This document shows positions 44,933 through 55,764 of a stretch of 64,000 nucleotides of DNA, piece after piece. The notes under the pieces were generated by a model. The model saw only the letters and a list, made by a program, of their open reading frames with translations, made no database searches and was not told the DNA's origin. Source of the stretch: Metellina segmentata (Eukaryota > Arthropoda > Arachnida > Araneae > Tetragnathidae); contig OX375873.1 of the NCBI GenBank assembly GCA_947359465.1, forward strand, positions 40,458,437 to 40,522,436. Direction: 5' to 3'. Position 1 is the first letter of the stretch. Each line of letters opens with the position of its first letter. The position numbers were made by a program, and so were the translations under genes.

Positions 44933-46153
44933 TTATACAAGAGTCCCATCTTGACGTTGCTGGATACTCAATGTTTGGTTTCGTCTTGGGCGGAGTCTAG
45001 GGCCAGAGTTCTCATTTGAATAAAGTGCACTAGTTCCATTCGAAGTTGTGGCATCTGACAGGTGCGGAAGACGACGAGTAGAGATTTTTAATCGGTGTGT
45101 GTTGATCGTAAGCTCTGGAGCCTTTGTATTGTCCAGTTCTTGAATAATGGCTGTGTGAGCATTTGGCTTCCTTAGGACTTCATAGGGTCCAACAAACTTG
45201 ACTTTAAACTGATCTCTATTGCGAACATACACAATATCCTTTTCCCTCACTGTACGCTGAGCACTGTTTGTGTTGAGTCTCTGTTGTTGTTTGTCTTGAT
45301 GACACTTCAGATTCTCTTCAGTTGTTTTCCGAAGGATTTGCAATGAGTGTAGCAGGTCGTTAGAATGTCCAGTGGTTGTGATGAGTGGGGTGTCATCTGT
45401 TTCCTCGATTATGTCGAAGATGAGGCTCAGGTTTCTTCCAAAATGGAGAAGGTCAGGGGTGAATCCATGGCTGCTATGCTTTGTAGCATTGTACATTTGT
45501 TTATGTACTGCTACTGCAGTTGCAAAATCCACTTTCTTGTCAGTTAGAGCAAGGATTGTGTTTTTCAATGATGAGTTGATCCTTTCTGACTGTCCATTTG
45601 CCTTTGGGTTCATACTTGTTGTATGATGAAGAGAAATTCCCAAAGTCTTTGTCATTTGTTGAAAAATGTCCGAAGTAAATTGTGTTCCTAAGTCAGTGAG
45701 GATCATTGTTGGTCGACCAAATGTGGTGATGTATTGTACAAGGCACTTTGCAACAGTTGGGGCTTGTATATTACTCATGGGGTATAGTTCAACGTGCTTG
45801 CTGAAGTGGTCGATTACTGTTAACACGTACTGATTTAGGCGAATGGGTCCAAGAATGTCCATGGATACAAATTCATTTTGTCTACGAGGAATAGGCGTAA
45901 CTCCAAATGGTGGTTTCTTGCTGTAAAGTCTTTTGTTCTGACAGCACGATGTGCATGATGAGACATAGTTGGCTGTGTCAGCATACATCCCATTCCAGAA
46001 GTACCTTTGTTTGAGTAGCAAATATGTTTTGTCAGTCCCGAAGTGGGAAAGGTGGGCTTGTTGCAAAGCATATTTCTTGAGGCTGTGTGGCATTACTATT
46101 GTTTTGTTACATTCTTTCTGTTTCAAGTGGTTTTGTCTTATTGTGATATGCAT
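44933..46153 (-). CDS. gypsy integrase and C-terminus (pol, second part)
   Basis: Ty3/gypsy integrase inserts the element's cDNA into the genome. The frame shows the H-H-C-C zinc unit (AHLSHFGTDKT...CTSCC, residues about 33-71), catalytic Asp in SMDILG near 98, second Asp in LTDLGTQF near 153, and catalytic Glu in GQSERIN near 190. A chromodomain-like or basic tail follows the VYVRN and FVGPYEV block near 310-325. All three catalytic residues are present. The frame is separated from the RT/RNase H frame by a shift at a CT microsatellite; both were surely one pol. Confidence 0.93.
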   Translation of the reverse strand: MHITIRQNHLKQKECNKTIVMPHSLKKYALQQAHLSHFGTDKTYLLLKQRYFWNGMYADTANYVSSCTSCCQNKRLYSKKPPFGVTPIPRRQNEFVSMDILGPIRLNQYVLTVIDHFSKHVELYPMSNIQAPTVAKCLVQYITTFGRPTMILTDLGTQFTSDIFQQMTKTLGISLHHTTSMNPKANGQSERINSSLKNTILALTDKKVDFATAVAVHKQMYNATKHSSHGFTPDLLHFGRNLSLIFDIIEETDDTPLITTTGHSNDLLHSLQILRKTTEENLKCHQDKQQQRLNTNSAQRTVREKDIVYVRNRDQFKVKFVGPYEVLRKPNAHTAIIQELDNTKAPELTINTHRLKISTRRLPHLSDATTSNGTSALYSNENSGPRLRPRRNQTLSIQQRQDGTLV

Positions 46154-48690
46154 GAGTAGAGAGAGAGAGAGAGGTTACTATTTGGATTAATGAAGAAGTT
46201 GTTTTTATCTCTGTGTGATGTTTTGGCAAGGTTGTCCTTGATTTCGATAAGTTCATTGTCTGCCGCTTGTTCTCTTAGGATGTTGAACGTGTTTAATTCA
46301 TCTGTTATTAGAGTAGCAATTATGTTAAGTTCTTGTGCTGGAAGAATTGTATCAAACTCTGGCTCTGGTTGGCCATCTGGTTCTCTCGAGACATAATCAG
46401 CAAGGTGGTTTGTTTCTCCTTTAATGTGTTGGAAAGTAAAGGAATATTCAGCAAGCTCCATTAGCCATCGTGCGACGATGTTGGCTGGATTCTCTAGTTG
46501 GGAATGGTATTTAAAGTTCATGTGGTCTGATAGGATGGTGAAGTGTCTTCCATATAGGAATTCCCTGAAGTGTTTCACTGAGTTGTGGATGGCCATCAAC
46601 TCTATCTTGCCGGCAGGGTATCTTGCTTCTGTTGATGTAAGGGTTCTGGAATAATATGCAACTGGTTGGAGATGTTTTTCACCCATTTGCATAAGAATTC
46701 CAGAAATGGCAATATGTGATCCGTCCGTATTCAGAAAGAACTCCTTCTGCCAGTCTGGTTGAAGGATGAATGGTTGCTTGAAGAATGTCTTTTGTAGAGA
46801 TTCAAATGAGTCTTGATGTTCTTGTGTCCATAGGAATGTTTTGGTGTTTGCTAGGTCATTGAGAAGTTTGATCCTTTCAGCGTATTGTGGTACTATGTGT
46901 CTGTAGTATCCACACAGTCCGATGAATCTTTTTAGATGCCTTTGGTTCTTTGGTATGGAGAATTTAGTGATTTTTTCTGTGTTTGCGTTGCCAGGAGTAA
47001 GTCCTTGAGCTGATATTGTGAATCCAAGGTATTGGATTGATGGAGTGGCAAACTTGCATTTTTCAGGGGCTAATGTGAGGTTTTCTGCTTGGAGTACCAT
47101 GAGAACATCTCTTAGTTTGGTGTTGAGTTCGTTAACTGAGTTGGCAGCAATGATGATGTCATCTTGGTAGCAGTGAATGCCATGATGGTTGATTGAGGAC
47201 AGAACTTTGTCCATCAATCTCTGGAAGTGTGCTGCTGCGTGTTTAATTCCAAATGGAAGGCGTTTAAATTGGTAGGTTTTCCATGGTGTTGTGAATGTCA
47301 AGAACTTTCTGTACTCTTCTGGTAGATGGATCTGCCAGTATGCTGAGTTGAGGTCAAGGACAGATAATAGTTGGTACCCTGCCAAGCTCCTAGTGATATC
47401 GGAAATCTTGGGCAATGGATAAGAACAACCATCAATGACCTTGTTCAGTAAGCGTAGGTCAAGAGCAAGTCTGAGAGATGGATTTTCAGGTGAGTGTCCT
47501 TTCTTTTTCACCAGCACCATAGGTGATGCCCATTCTGCGGAATGTTCTTCTATGATGTCTGCTTCCTCCAATTCTTCAAGATATTCTCTTGCGTGATTTT
47601 TAAGTGACTGTGGGATGGGGTAGGGCGTGGAAGAGATAGGATGAGGGTGTATTGTGTTGATTCTAGGTTGAACTAAGTCAGAGTGCCCAAGGGTATGGAT
47701 ATTTTTGGAGAAGGCTGGAGCAAACTCCATCAACGTTTGAAGGAGGGTTGATTTGTCTTTTGCATTAAGGTGGTCTAATGCAAAGTCTGTCTGTTTGAGC
47801 TCATGGCAGCGTCGCTGGATGATGGCATCTGTTGCTTGGATCGAATTGACAGGAAATTCTTGGGTTTCCTCCTCTTGAACTGTGATGTTGATAGACACTA
47901 TGCCAAGTCTGCTGCCTTTATTTAGGTGAATCTTCTTGCATCCAATGTTTCTGATGAGGGTTGTGAAGGTGTTATTGGCTCTTAACTCGTTAATACTGTC
48001 ATGGAGTTCTACTGTGTGGTCAGTCAGAGTTGATTGGAAGAGGATGATGTTGTGTTTAGATTTGTTGTCGTTAACTTTGAGGGTGATGTATGTTGTTTCT
48101 TGTGGTTGTAAGATGACTTTGGCTGTTGTAGTTACTGTTGCTGTCGTCAATGTGTTATCCTTTTCATCAGTTTTAGTGTGTTCTGCTATGGCTTGGTGTT
48201 CAGTTGTGATTGTACAGCTTGTTGGAGGTGTATTCTCCTCACTGGAACATGCTGTTGGCATTTTGTATCCTCTGTTGATGATTGGTACAGTTATATCAAG
48301 GAATTGGAGCGTATTTTGTTGGAAGTTTAGGGTGACTCTGTTTTGAAGTAGGAAGTCATACCCTAGGAGGCCCTGGAAGGTGTTGGACTTGACATCTCTT
48401 GTGACAAAGAAGGTGTGTCGAATTCTTTTGTTGTTTATGTGGATGGGTATGTCGACACAGTATAGGAATTTGACTTCTGTGTCGTTGACACTTTTGATAG
48501 TGCACTGTCTGGATAGGAACTTGTGATTGATTTTGTCTTTTATTTCATGGAAGATGTGAGCTGGGAGTAGGGAGATGCTGCTTCCACTGTCGACAAGGAA
48601 CGTGAGCTTTTCTTCAGCAACATTAACATGGATCATGGGGAGTGATGCATGGTGGTTAACATTCATTATAAGTTGATATGGTAACTCCAC
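46138..48690 (-). CDS. gypsy protease, reverse transcriptase, RNase H (pol)
   Basis: About 850 codons. Protease active site FLVDSGSSISLLP lies near residue 33. Reverse transcriptase has LALDLRLLNKV near 410, VLDLNSAYWQI near 440, PFGIKHAAAHF near 475 and the catalytic YQDD near 500. RNase H has NTDGSHIAISG near 640, IELMAI and LSDHMNF downstream. It ends at a stop just past a CT run. The upstream start is not a true start: the frame is open back to the gag end, so translation probably enters by -1 frameshift at 48744-48750. Apart from the CT-run shift, no lesions are seen. Confidence 0.95.
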   Translation of the reverse strand: MELPYQLIMNVNHHASLPMIHVNVAEEKLTFLVDSGSSISLLPAHIFHEIKDKINHKFLSRQCTIKSVNDTEVKFLYCVDIPIHINNKRIRHTFFVTRDVKSNTFQGLLGYDFLLQNRVTLNFQQNTLQFLDITVPIINRGYKMPTACSSEENTPPTSCTITTEHQAIAEHTKTDEKDNTLTTATVTTTAKVILQPQETTYITLKVNDNKSKHNIILFQSTLTDHTVELHDSINELRANNTFTTLIRNIGCKKIHLNKGSRLGIVSINITVQEEETQEFPVNSIQATDAIIQRRCHELKQTDFALDHLNAKDKSTLLQTLMEFAPAFSKNIHTLGHSDLVQPRINTIHPHPISSTPYPIPQSLKNHAREYLEELEEADIIEEHSAEWASPMVLVKKKGHSPENPSLRLALDLRLLNKVIDGCSYPLPKISDITRSLAGYQLLSVLDLNSAYWQIHLPEEYRKFLTFTTPWKTYQFKRLPFGIKHAAAHFQRLMDKVLSSINHHGIHCYQDDIIIAANSVNELNTKLRDVLMVLQAENLTLAPEKCKFATPSIQYLGFTISAQGLTPGNANTEKITKFSIPKNQRHLKRFIGLCGYYRHIVPQYAERIKLLNDLANTKTFLWTQEHQDSFESLQKTFFKQPFILQPDWQKEFFLNTDGSHIAISGILMQMGEKHLQPVAYYSRTLTSTEARYPAGKIELMAIHNSVKHFREFLYGRHFTILSDHMNFKYHSQLENPANIVARWLMELAEYSFTFQHIKGETNHLADYVSREPDGQPEPEFDTILPAQELNIIATLITDELNTFNILREQAADNELIEIKDNLAKTSHRDKNNFFINPNSNLSLSLYSCISQ
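46158..46173. repeat. (CT)n run splitting pol frame
   Basis: On the coding strand a CTCTCT run encodes an LSLSL-like stretch. The RNase H frame ends just after it, while the integrase frame is open in another phase across it, so a repeat-number change probably caused the shift. Confidence 0.75.
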
Positions 48691-48740
48691 TGTTTGGGTA
48701 GTTGAGTGACGGCAAGGGGAGTTGTTCTGGTCGTCAGCTT

Positions 48741-49910
48741 CTAGTTTAAATGTGCAATTGTGGTTGGATTGATTTCTTTGGGTACTGTATGGTCATTCAG
48801 TGCAGCTGTTGCCACATGGTGAGAACTTGGCTGCATTGGCTGATAACTTCGTGTGTTGGGGTACCCATGTTGTTGTGGTGGGAACATCTGTTGGGTCTGG
48901 AATGCCTGGTATGGTTGCCACACTGGTACTTGGGGTACTTCGAAGTGAGCATAGTGTTGGCCAGGTTGTTGTCGTTCAGGTGGCTGGTATCGCTGAGCTC
49001 TGTTGTTGAATTGCTGACGTTGTTGTCGCTGTGGCCTGAAGGTGTCTTGTTGTTGATCATTACGGTTCATCACACGCTGGAATTGACGGCAGTCTTGCAT
49101 GATGTGGCCATTTCGTCCACAGAATACACAGGAGATTGTTGACCTAGTGGGTTCTGTTGGCATCCTTGACGGTCGTTGTTGTGGCATTTCATTGGCTTTA
49201 GTGATCTGTAGAGTGGCAATTTGGTGTGAGATTGCATCGAGTCTCCCATTGATTCTGTTGTCCTCGTGATCGCTGGTGTGTACCGGTGGTAACAGTGTAG
49301 TGGAACACACATGGTATTGTTGTTGCTGCGTTTGAATCTTTTCAGCTATGTTGATGGCTTCGTTAAGTGTGGCAGGGTTTTTGCTGATCAATTTATTTCT
49401 GAAGACATCAGGGAGTGATGCAATGAATTTCGTGAGTATTAGATTGTCAGCTATGGCTTTGGCTTCTGGTGTGGTTGTTTTATTGTAGATGGTTTCTGCA
49501 GATATCTGCAGGCGATGTGCAAAATTTTTAATATTTTCTCCGGTGGAGTACTTGATAAAGTGGATCTCTTGTTGTTTCTCAGCATCAGATTTTTTATTTT
49601 TGAAGAAACTCGATATTATATTTTCGACTTCTTCAATATTGGTTGCCATCTTGCACTGGGGGTTTGTTGAGAAATACTCTAGAGCTGGACCCGTAAGTCG
49701 AGCTCCAAGTATGGCTTGCACGGTGGGAAAATCCCATTTGTTGATATTGATGACTCGTTTTAACTGTAGGAAGAAGTTGTCTGTGTTTTCTGGTGATCCA
49801 TTGTAGTATGGAATCAATTCCAATGTGAGGCTGGGGTTGGCCATTATGGTTATCTCTTGTTTTGAAGTTTGCTTTTTTGTTTTAACACGTTTTGATGATC
49901 TTTGGGGCAT
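48741..49910 (-). CDS. gypsy gag
   Basis: Gag forms the particle that packages element RNA. It has 389 codons; an internal ATG at residue 23 (MANPSLTLELIPYYNGS) could also be the start. Residues about 30-190 match the retrotransposon gag pattern (PYYNGSPENTDNFFLQL, ARLTGPALEYF, FIKYSTGENIKNFAHRLQ). One CCHC zinc knuckle CVFCGRNGHIMQDC lies near residue 262, then a Gln/Pro-rich tail. It ends TAG right behind TTTAAAC. Fully open. Confidence 0.93.
   Translation of the reverse strand: MPQRSSKRVKTKKQTSKQEITIMANPSLTLELIPYYNGSPENTDNFFLQLKRVININKWDFPTVQAILGARLTGPALEYFSTNPQCKMATNIEEVENIISSFFKNKKSDAEKQQEIHFIKYSTGENIKNFAHRLQISAETIYNKTTTPEAKAIADNLILTKFIASLPDVFRNKLISKNPATLNEAINIAEKIQTQQQQYHVCSTTLLPPVHTSDHEDNRINGRLDAISHQIATLQITKANEMPQQRPSRMPTEPTRSTISCVFCGRNGHIMQDCRQFQRVMNRNDQQQDTFRPQRQQRQQFNNRAQRYQPPERQQPGQHYAHFEVPQVPVWQPYQAFQTQQMFPPQQHGYPNTRSYQPMQPSSHHVATAALNDHTVPKEINPTTIAHLN
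48744..48750 (-). promoter_or_regulatory. -1 ribosomal frameshift heptamer at gag-pol junction
   Basis: On the coding strand gag ends ..CAT TTA AAC TAG. T TTA AAC fits the X XXY YYZ slippery pattern in the zero frame, with the stop codon directly after it. Slipping back one base gives TTT AAA CTA GAA, which is the pol frame and stays open into the protease. Whether a downstream pseudoknot exists was not tested. Confidence 0.85.
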
Positions 49911-50644
49911 ATGTTAAGGTGTGCCCCGTTGGTTGTTATTTCACACAGTAAGAAGTACAAATTAAAATATGGAATGCAAGGTAAAATATGAAAGGTGTGG
50001 ATTAAAAGTAAGGATAAATTATGAAATGCACAGATAAAATATGTGATTTGGTTTGTGTGGTGTTTCAGAACTACAATGTCTGAGTTATTGTGTGTAACAC
50101 TTTGTAAACAACAGTAAAGATGAATAAATATCAGGAGGATTGGCGTAATAAACTTAAGTAAGAATATGTAAATAGAACAAAATATTTTATGCAAAATATC
50201 AGAAATGAAGGCACAAGTAAATAAATATAGCAATATTATTTAGTTGAGACAGGTTGAAATTAAAATTGGAAATATGACATGATATAATAACAAGTGTAAA
50301 TCAATAATGAATAGTCAATTTCCAATTATTAAATTTAAATAAGGAAATCAAATTGCTTTGTTCCCAATAAATTGTCTAAGTATTGAATTGTATATTACAG
50401 TATAAACAACCAGATAAAGTTCCGATGTAAATAAACAAGAATTCAAATCACGCGGGCTCTATCTTTACGTTCATTCGTTGAGGGGGGGGGCTAGTTAGTG
50501 TGTGACGTCACGAAAACGGTTGTTTTGCCGCATACTATTGAGCGTCACACCCTAAAGTTGAAGAAAAAAAGGATGACTGAAGTTCGTTATTTTCTTGAAA
50601 ATAGCTACCAGATTTTTATACTGACTGGTCGTATGGCACCACTT
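49911..50644. other. gypsy 5' leader region, no LTR identified
   Basis: Upstream of gag on the element's strand. AT-rich, with no coding frame. I could not find a clear primer binding site or an LTR pair matching the 3' side. A G-run lies near 50479. Confidence 0.45.
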
Positions 50645-50910
50645 ATTGTAACAATGGTTACAATGGAGATTTTCAGATTAAGGATCGTATAGTGGGAGTT
50701 TAAACATATTCACTAAGGAAGAATGATTAGAGCTTATTGTGCGTTGGTTTTCCGTGATTGTAAGAAAGACAGAGTTCTGGTGACAAATGAATCCCTGTTT
50801 ATTCACTCGAGAGTAAATACATATATATGTTATACTGGTAATAATGATAATTGTCAGTACAACGTTATTCAAGGGCTGGTGGTGTTCCAGCGGGAATTGG
50901 AATGTCTCGC
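50645..50910 (+). repeat. 267-bp direct repeat, right of gypsy element
   Basis: Partner of 43279-43545: same strand, scattered substitutions and a short AT-run difference near 50820. On the right it continues into unrelated sequence. Confidence 0.9.
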
Positions 50911-52204
50911 GGTGCTGAACGGATCCTAAAATTGTCAAGTCCTTAAAATTCTGTTGTATTTCTTTCCCATTCTCCCAATCATTTTATACTCCAAATTATT
51001 CAGAGTATGCCCCTATCTTCTGCCTATAACTCATTGCCTTGCAGTTCTCATTACAACTGTTCACAACAATTATATTCGACTATCAAAGAAACCCCTCTTT
51101 CCGTATAAGGACATTCCTCCCTCCAACAAGGAAACCATTGAAGGGAAATTGTATTATTTAAACAGCGGGTCACTCGGGTATGTTTAGATAGGTTAGTAGT
51201 ATATAGTAAATAAAAATATTTAAACATCTACATTCTCCCTTCTCCGGCGCAATGCTGTCTCGACAGTCGCTTCAACAGGGCTAGTTGGAAAATGTTTCGA
51301 TCATCGCAAAGTTCTGGTGGCATGGCACAAGTAAATCTTCATCCTGTATAAGCCCGTTACGGCCCAGCGATTTTGTTTTCGCATAGTGTGTATTTAGGAA
51401 TTTTAATTACGTTCCTTTAGAGCAAGAGAGGTCGATACTAATAGTTTGTTAAAACATCAAAATAACATAAAACGTTCCCTCCACTTTTTAACGTTAGGTG
51501 CACTACATGCACCTAGCTGGAAAAAATTAGGTCCACAATTTTATTTTCATGTGCACAGTGCACCTGTGCACCCGGTTATTTCGAGCCCTGACTTATTGTA
51601 ACAGATTTCATAGTAAAATGTAGCTGCCTTTATTTTGAACAGTTGGAAACTGTTAACCAAGCAACAAAATATATCAAAATTGTGGAAATACATTAAACAA
51701 AGATATTCGAAATTAACTCGATATTCCAATCTCTGAGCTGGTCAAAAAAATAAATAAATAAGAAGAGCCATTAATTATATTATATTTTACAAACATTATT
51801 ATTGAAAATAACAGTGTGGATAAGGATTTTCGTTTCTTTTGTACTGAATATACATGCTTTAAAAGTTAATAAAAATAAACACTTGTCTTTTTGATAGAAC
51901 TGGGATTTTGATCAAAAGCTATTCTAAGTATTTTTTAGAAATTAAATAATGTTAAAAGAAATAAGAACAGCTTTGGAAACCGACGACTGCTCAGATTTGC
52001 GTAAGTCTTTCAATTTTTAGAGTTTAATCTATAGTTATTTTAAGTGAAATTTATACTGTGGCCATCTTTATGTGAGGTTACACTTGGAACGAAGCTGAAG
52101 AAATTTTACAAGTTAATATTGGTTTTTAATTCTTTTAATATATAACAATAGAAAAATGGCACAGAAAAGAAGCTTACACTGCAAAATAATCGGTAGGTTT
52201 TGAA
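50911..52204. other. mostly unassigned; holds an inverted repeat partner
   Basis: 51408-51500 is an inverted copy of 61790-61895: ATCAAAATAACATAAAACGTTCCC and TTTTAACGTTAGGTGCAC occur here and, complementary, there. No coding motif in the remainder. Confidence 0.5.
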
Positions 52205-52520
52205 TACATATTAAAAGTAGGTAGGTATTTTTAAAAAACGTCGCACTGGAGTAGTACAACGTGCTCTTGGCGACATTCTGGTATCAATTCCAAGGAAAAG
52301 AACTGAGGACAACGCCACGTACTTTTCATATGACGAGGCAACACCTGAACTGGAATTCCACCTCTAGAAATTTCCACATCACGCCACCGTGAGGACATTT
52401 GAGGCCACGGCAGATTTAACGTGTACCAGCCCCCTTGTATACCACGGTCTTTGGTTAGACTAAGACTCGCAACCAATCCGTTGCTCTTGCACCCGGGCTA
52501 CCACAGCCCCTATTTATTAA
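52205..52520 (-). mobile_element. SINE, near full length
   Basis: TAGGTAGGTA end, CGTCGCACTGGAGTAGTACA, GAGGCAACACCTGAACTGG, CGTGAGGACATTTGAGGCC, ATTTAACGTGTACCAGCCCC, and the tRNA-like head (GCTCTTGCACCCGGGCTACC) in family order on the plus strand, so the SINE reads leftward. Confidence 0.88.
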
Positions 52521-53223
52521 GGAGATAAATGTTAAAAACGTTCCAATATATAAAGGCCATTTAGCTATAAATTCTGGAAACTTAGAAGACTAATAACTAA
52601 TTGTATCAATGAAATATGTTCGTTTTTTATATGTTTCGCCTGTGGCTATTTTAGATTGTCATAAATGCTCAGAAATCATATCCCCAACACTTTTCAAAGT
52701 AGAACTCAATGCAGGAAATGAGGAAGCAAAAAACAAAAGAAAATCTTATTTCTCATCAGATGCATTTCGGTCAAACTACCGCACGTGTCCACAAATGAAA
52801 GTCATTGAAGGTCATTGTAATAACTCGCAACTCCCCTTTCAAAACGTCCCTCATGTTAGAACAGCTTGAACGAGCTTGTTAGAACGAGCTTGGTAAAGGC
52901 AGGTTTCTATGGAAAGGAAGGATTGAAATGTGACGATTTGAAGTGTGGGACATAGTAAAAACATGGTCTTTGTCCTCCGAGGTGAAAGGGAAACTTGTCC
53001 CAGCGGAACGAATTGTCCTGCGAGCGATTCTCTTTTGGACTTACGTCGTCATTCGTCTTACCACAATCTAGTGTGGAGCAAATATTTAGTTAACACATAG
53101 ACAATGCACAATTTATCTGGTATTCAAGCATTCAATGTATCACGAACAAAACAAAGTGAAATATATACATTTTTTTATACTTACTTTATTAAAAAATACC
53201 ACTTGGGGGATATATTTAAATAA
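52521..53223. other. no gene recognised
   Basis: A plus frame at 52609-52869 (86 codons; KCSEIISPTLFKVEL) has no known motif. The remainder is unremarkable. Confidence 0.4.
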
Positions 53224-54707
53224 TCTATATAAATAAGAATGGAGTGTTTGTTTGTACATTCAATCTTTTCGACCCATTTCAAGTTTTCTATCCGTTTTGG
53301 ACCCTTCTGATGCCGAATCCGCCTTTTTCTCGTTTGGTGTCTGTCTGTCTGTATGTTGTGCCCTATACACGTCCACGCGGTTTAAGATATTTTCATGAAA
53401 ATTTGCATACAGTGAGTACTTATCTTCATTTAGTGAGTGGCATTGGTTGCGAAAGTCTGTCTGTCCGTCTTTCTGTTCTATGCTCGATTTTGTGTTTCTG
53501 TGTTTGTGTAGACATCACATGAAGTGTATTCCAGATATTTGATTGCATGGTATTTTATTTTATACATTATCTATTAGTTTAGTGAATGCAATATTAAACA
53601 TTTCTTTATTGTTATATTTAGTTGAGTTTCATGCTAAAACACCTGAGTAAGTATACTTAAATCAACCATAATTTGCTAGTTTTGGAAAAATTGGAATGTC
53701 TATTGAATATTACGATTACTTCGATTGCTTTACCAGTACTGTGCTGAAAAAGTAATTATTCTTTAAAAAATTATTTTTTTTTATGGAATTTCATCTCTGA
53801 TACTTCATTTATTTCGAGTCTTATTTTTATTCTTTGCGCAATGAAAACGTTTTCCGAATATTTGTGGGACAGACGATATTTTTCATTGAAACGAGAATGA
53901 ACAAGATCGCGCGAGCAGTGATATTTTTTCTGGTTCTTTCGCTCTGAATTAATTTCACATTTCTAAATTTTGTACACTTTTAGTTGTAAGTTGTGGCAAC
54001 TGTGCGAGATCAAGGGATAAAATTGAATCACAAATTAATATCTTTAGAACAATTTTTTGCGTCATCTTTTATTTTGTTTTACTTCGCTGTTTCCTGTTTT
54101 AAATATTTATTATTTTAATAAATGTGTTTTCCTTCTCATCACACGCAACAGCACCACAAAGTATGAGACTTAAAAATGTTAGGTAAGTCAGTATAAATTT
54201 CCAGTAAATTTTAAGTGTAGTCATGCCGTTATTTAAAGAATAATGCCGTTATTTAAAGAATAAGAAGATTGCAAAATTTCACAATGTCGCATACCGGAGG
54301 CAAGAGTGCCACAAGTAAAAAAATATTGTTTTGTTGACTATGAGTGCGAGAGCACTCGCCGTAAATCGTAATTTTAATTAATTGAGTTGAACATGAAAAG
54401 AACTTAAGAAAGGGAATTCAAAATCTTCCTATAAATCGTCTTTTATAGTAGTAACCTTAGTATCACCTTTCGTCATTTTGTAGCTTTGTCATACAGCAAT
54501 TGTGCGATGTATGTGAAATGTATTACATGAATGGATATGCATGTGTAGGATTTGTGTCCAAAGTAAGTTATAGAAAATATAAAGATGGCGAAAGATGTTA
54601 AAATAAATTTTTATTCTACAAAAAACTTAAGTCATTATATATTTTGATTATCCTCTCAATCTAGAGTAAACCAATTCATACCGAGTAAGATCGGGTATTT
54701 TGCTAGT
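53224..54707 (+). mobile_element. non-autonomous Helentron-like element
   Basis: Starts TCTATATAAATAAGAATGG followed by TTTGTTTGT and GTCTGTCTGTCTG, and ends with hairpin-like CCGAGTAAGATCGG, GTATTTTG and CTAGT. This start and end layout is usual for Helentron-type Helitrons. No Rep/helicase coding is seen. A 20-base unit ATGCCGTTATTTAAAGAATA is doubled near 54223-54262. Confidence 0.7.
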
Positions 54708-54749
54708 TACTCTATAAAACGGGTTCCCTGACATAATCATGTCGCGCCG

Positions 54750-54850
54750 AAGATTGTATATCTGACCGTAGTTCATAATTACAAGACGTTGTGCGGAATT
54801 GATCCCGGACCGCTGCCAATAGCCCGTTGAATTGTATTGATGGTAAAGTG
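54750..54850 (+). mobile_element. SINE fragment
   Basis: TTGATCCCGGACCGCTGCCA and ATAGCCCGTTGAATTG match the family 3' part. Confidence 0.65.
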
Positions 54851-54884
54851 TAAAAGAAAAAGTAAGTAGTTAATTAACGGTGTG

Positions 54885-55170
54885 CTGGAACAACACGGCG
54901 GGGTTTTGGCGATAGTCCGGGAACGGTACGATATTTTTAATTAACGTCGTACTTGAGCAACACAACGGGCTATTGACGCCTGTCAGGAATCAAACCCCTA
55001 ACGTATAGATCCGAGTACAACACCACCTGATTTTGTACCACGGTCAAATAACGTAGCAACACCCGAGCTGGCACCCCGCTCTCGGCAATAGTCCAGGATC
55101 AATCCCGAAGGGACAGATCTGGGAACAACGGCTCGTAAGTTTGAATCACGTACCAGAAAAAGTTGTTTTT
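54885..55170 (-). mobile_element. SINE fragments, two overlapping pieces
   Basis: TTAACGGTGTGCTGGAACAA at 54897 and TTAACGTCGTACTTGAGCAA at 54940 are two starts of the same 3' end in the same direction. The second continues through ATAGATCCGAGTACAACACC and CCGAGCTGGCACCCCGCTCT, then a third partial copy (GTCCAGGATCAATCCC). Nested or tandem insertions. Confidence 0.75.
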
Positions 55171-55409
55171 TTTCAAGCCGAAATGCACGAAACATTCATT
55201 TTAAGGGAAACAACTAAAATTGAGGTATGAGGAATGAACATCTGGGATTGTATAGCCAGGTAGGTATTGTATAAAACTGCCATACCTTCTAAACCTTCTC
55301 AAAAGCAAAAACAAGCAGATCGTTTCATCATATAGTGCATAGATTGAAAAACAGAGAAAAATTCGCAAACGAGCCCCAGAAAATAAGACTGGAAAACATT
55401 GAGTGGACT

Positions 55410-55700
55410 GGTAGGTAGGTATTTAGTTGACGTTGCACTGGAACAACACAACGGGCTATAGGCAAGGGTCCAGGATCAAACCCTTAGGGACAGATCCGAG
55501 TTCAACACCACGTTATTTTGCACCACTCAGCAGATGCTGAGGTAACACCTGAGCTGGCACCCCACTCTCCAAAGTTCCACACCACGCCAAGGTGAGGACA
55601 TTTATTAACGTCGAGCAGATTTAACGCGCACCAGCCCCCTCTGAACACGACTCGCAGCCCTCCAACCGTGGCGCTTGTGGGGAATGGGACGTGGGCTGAT
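55410..55700 (-). mobile_element. SINE copy
   Basis: GTAGGTAGGTA end, GACGTTGCACTGGAACAACA, CACCTGAGCTGGCACCCCAC, TCCAAAGTTCCACACCACGC and ATTTAACGCGCACCAGCCCC, then a degraded tRNA-like head (CTCGCAGCCCTCCAACC). Confidence 0.88.
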
Positions 55701-55764
55701 TTATTCGGTTTTTCAGGTAAAGCTTGATATTCGCGAACAAAACTTAAAATCATGTGATTAGCTT

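Noticed and set aside
47936..49142. Plus-strand frames of up to 136 codons
   Set aside because: Antisense shadows of the gypsy gag and pol frames.
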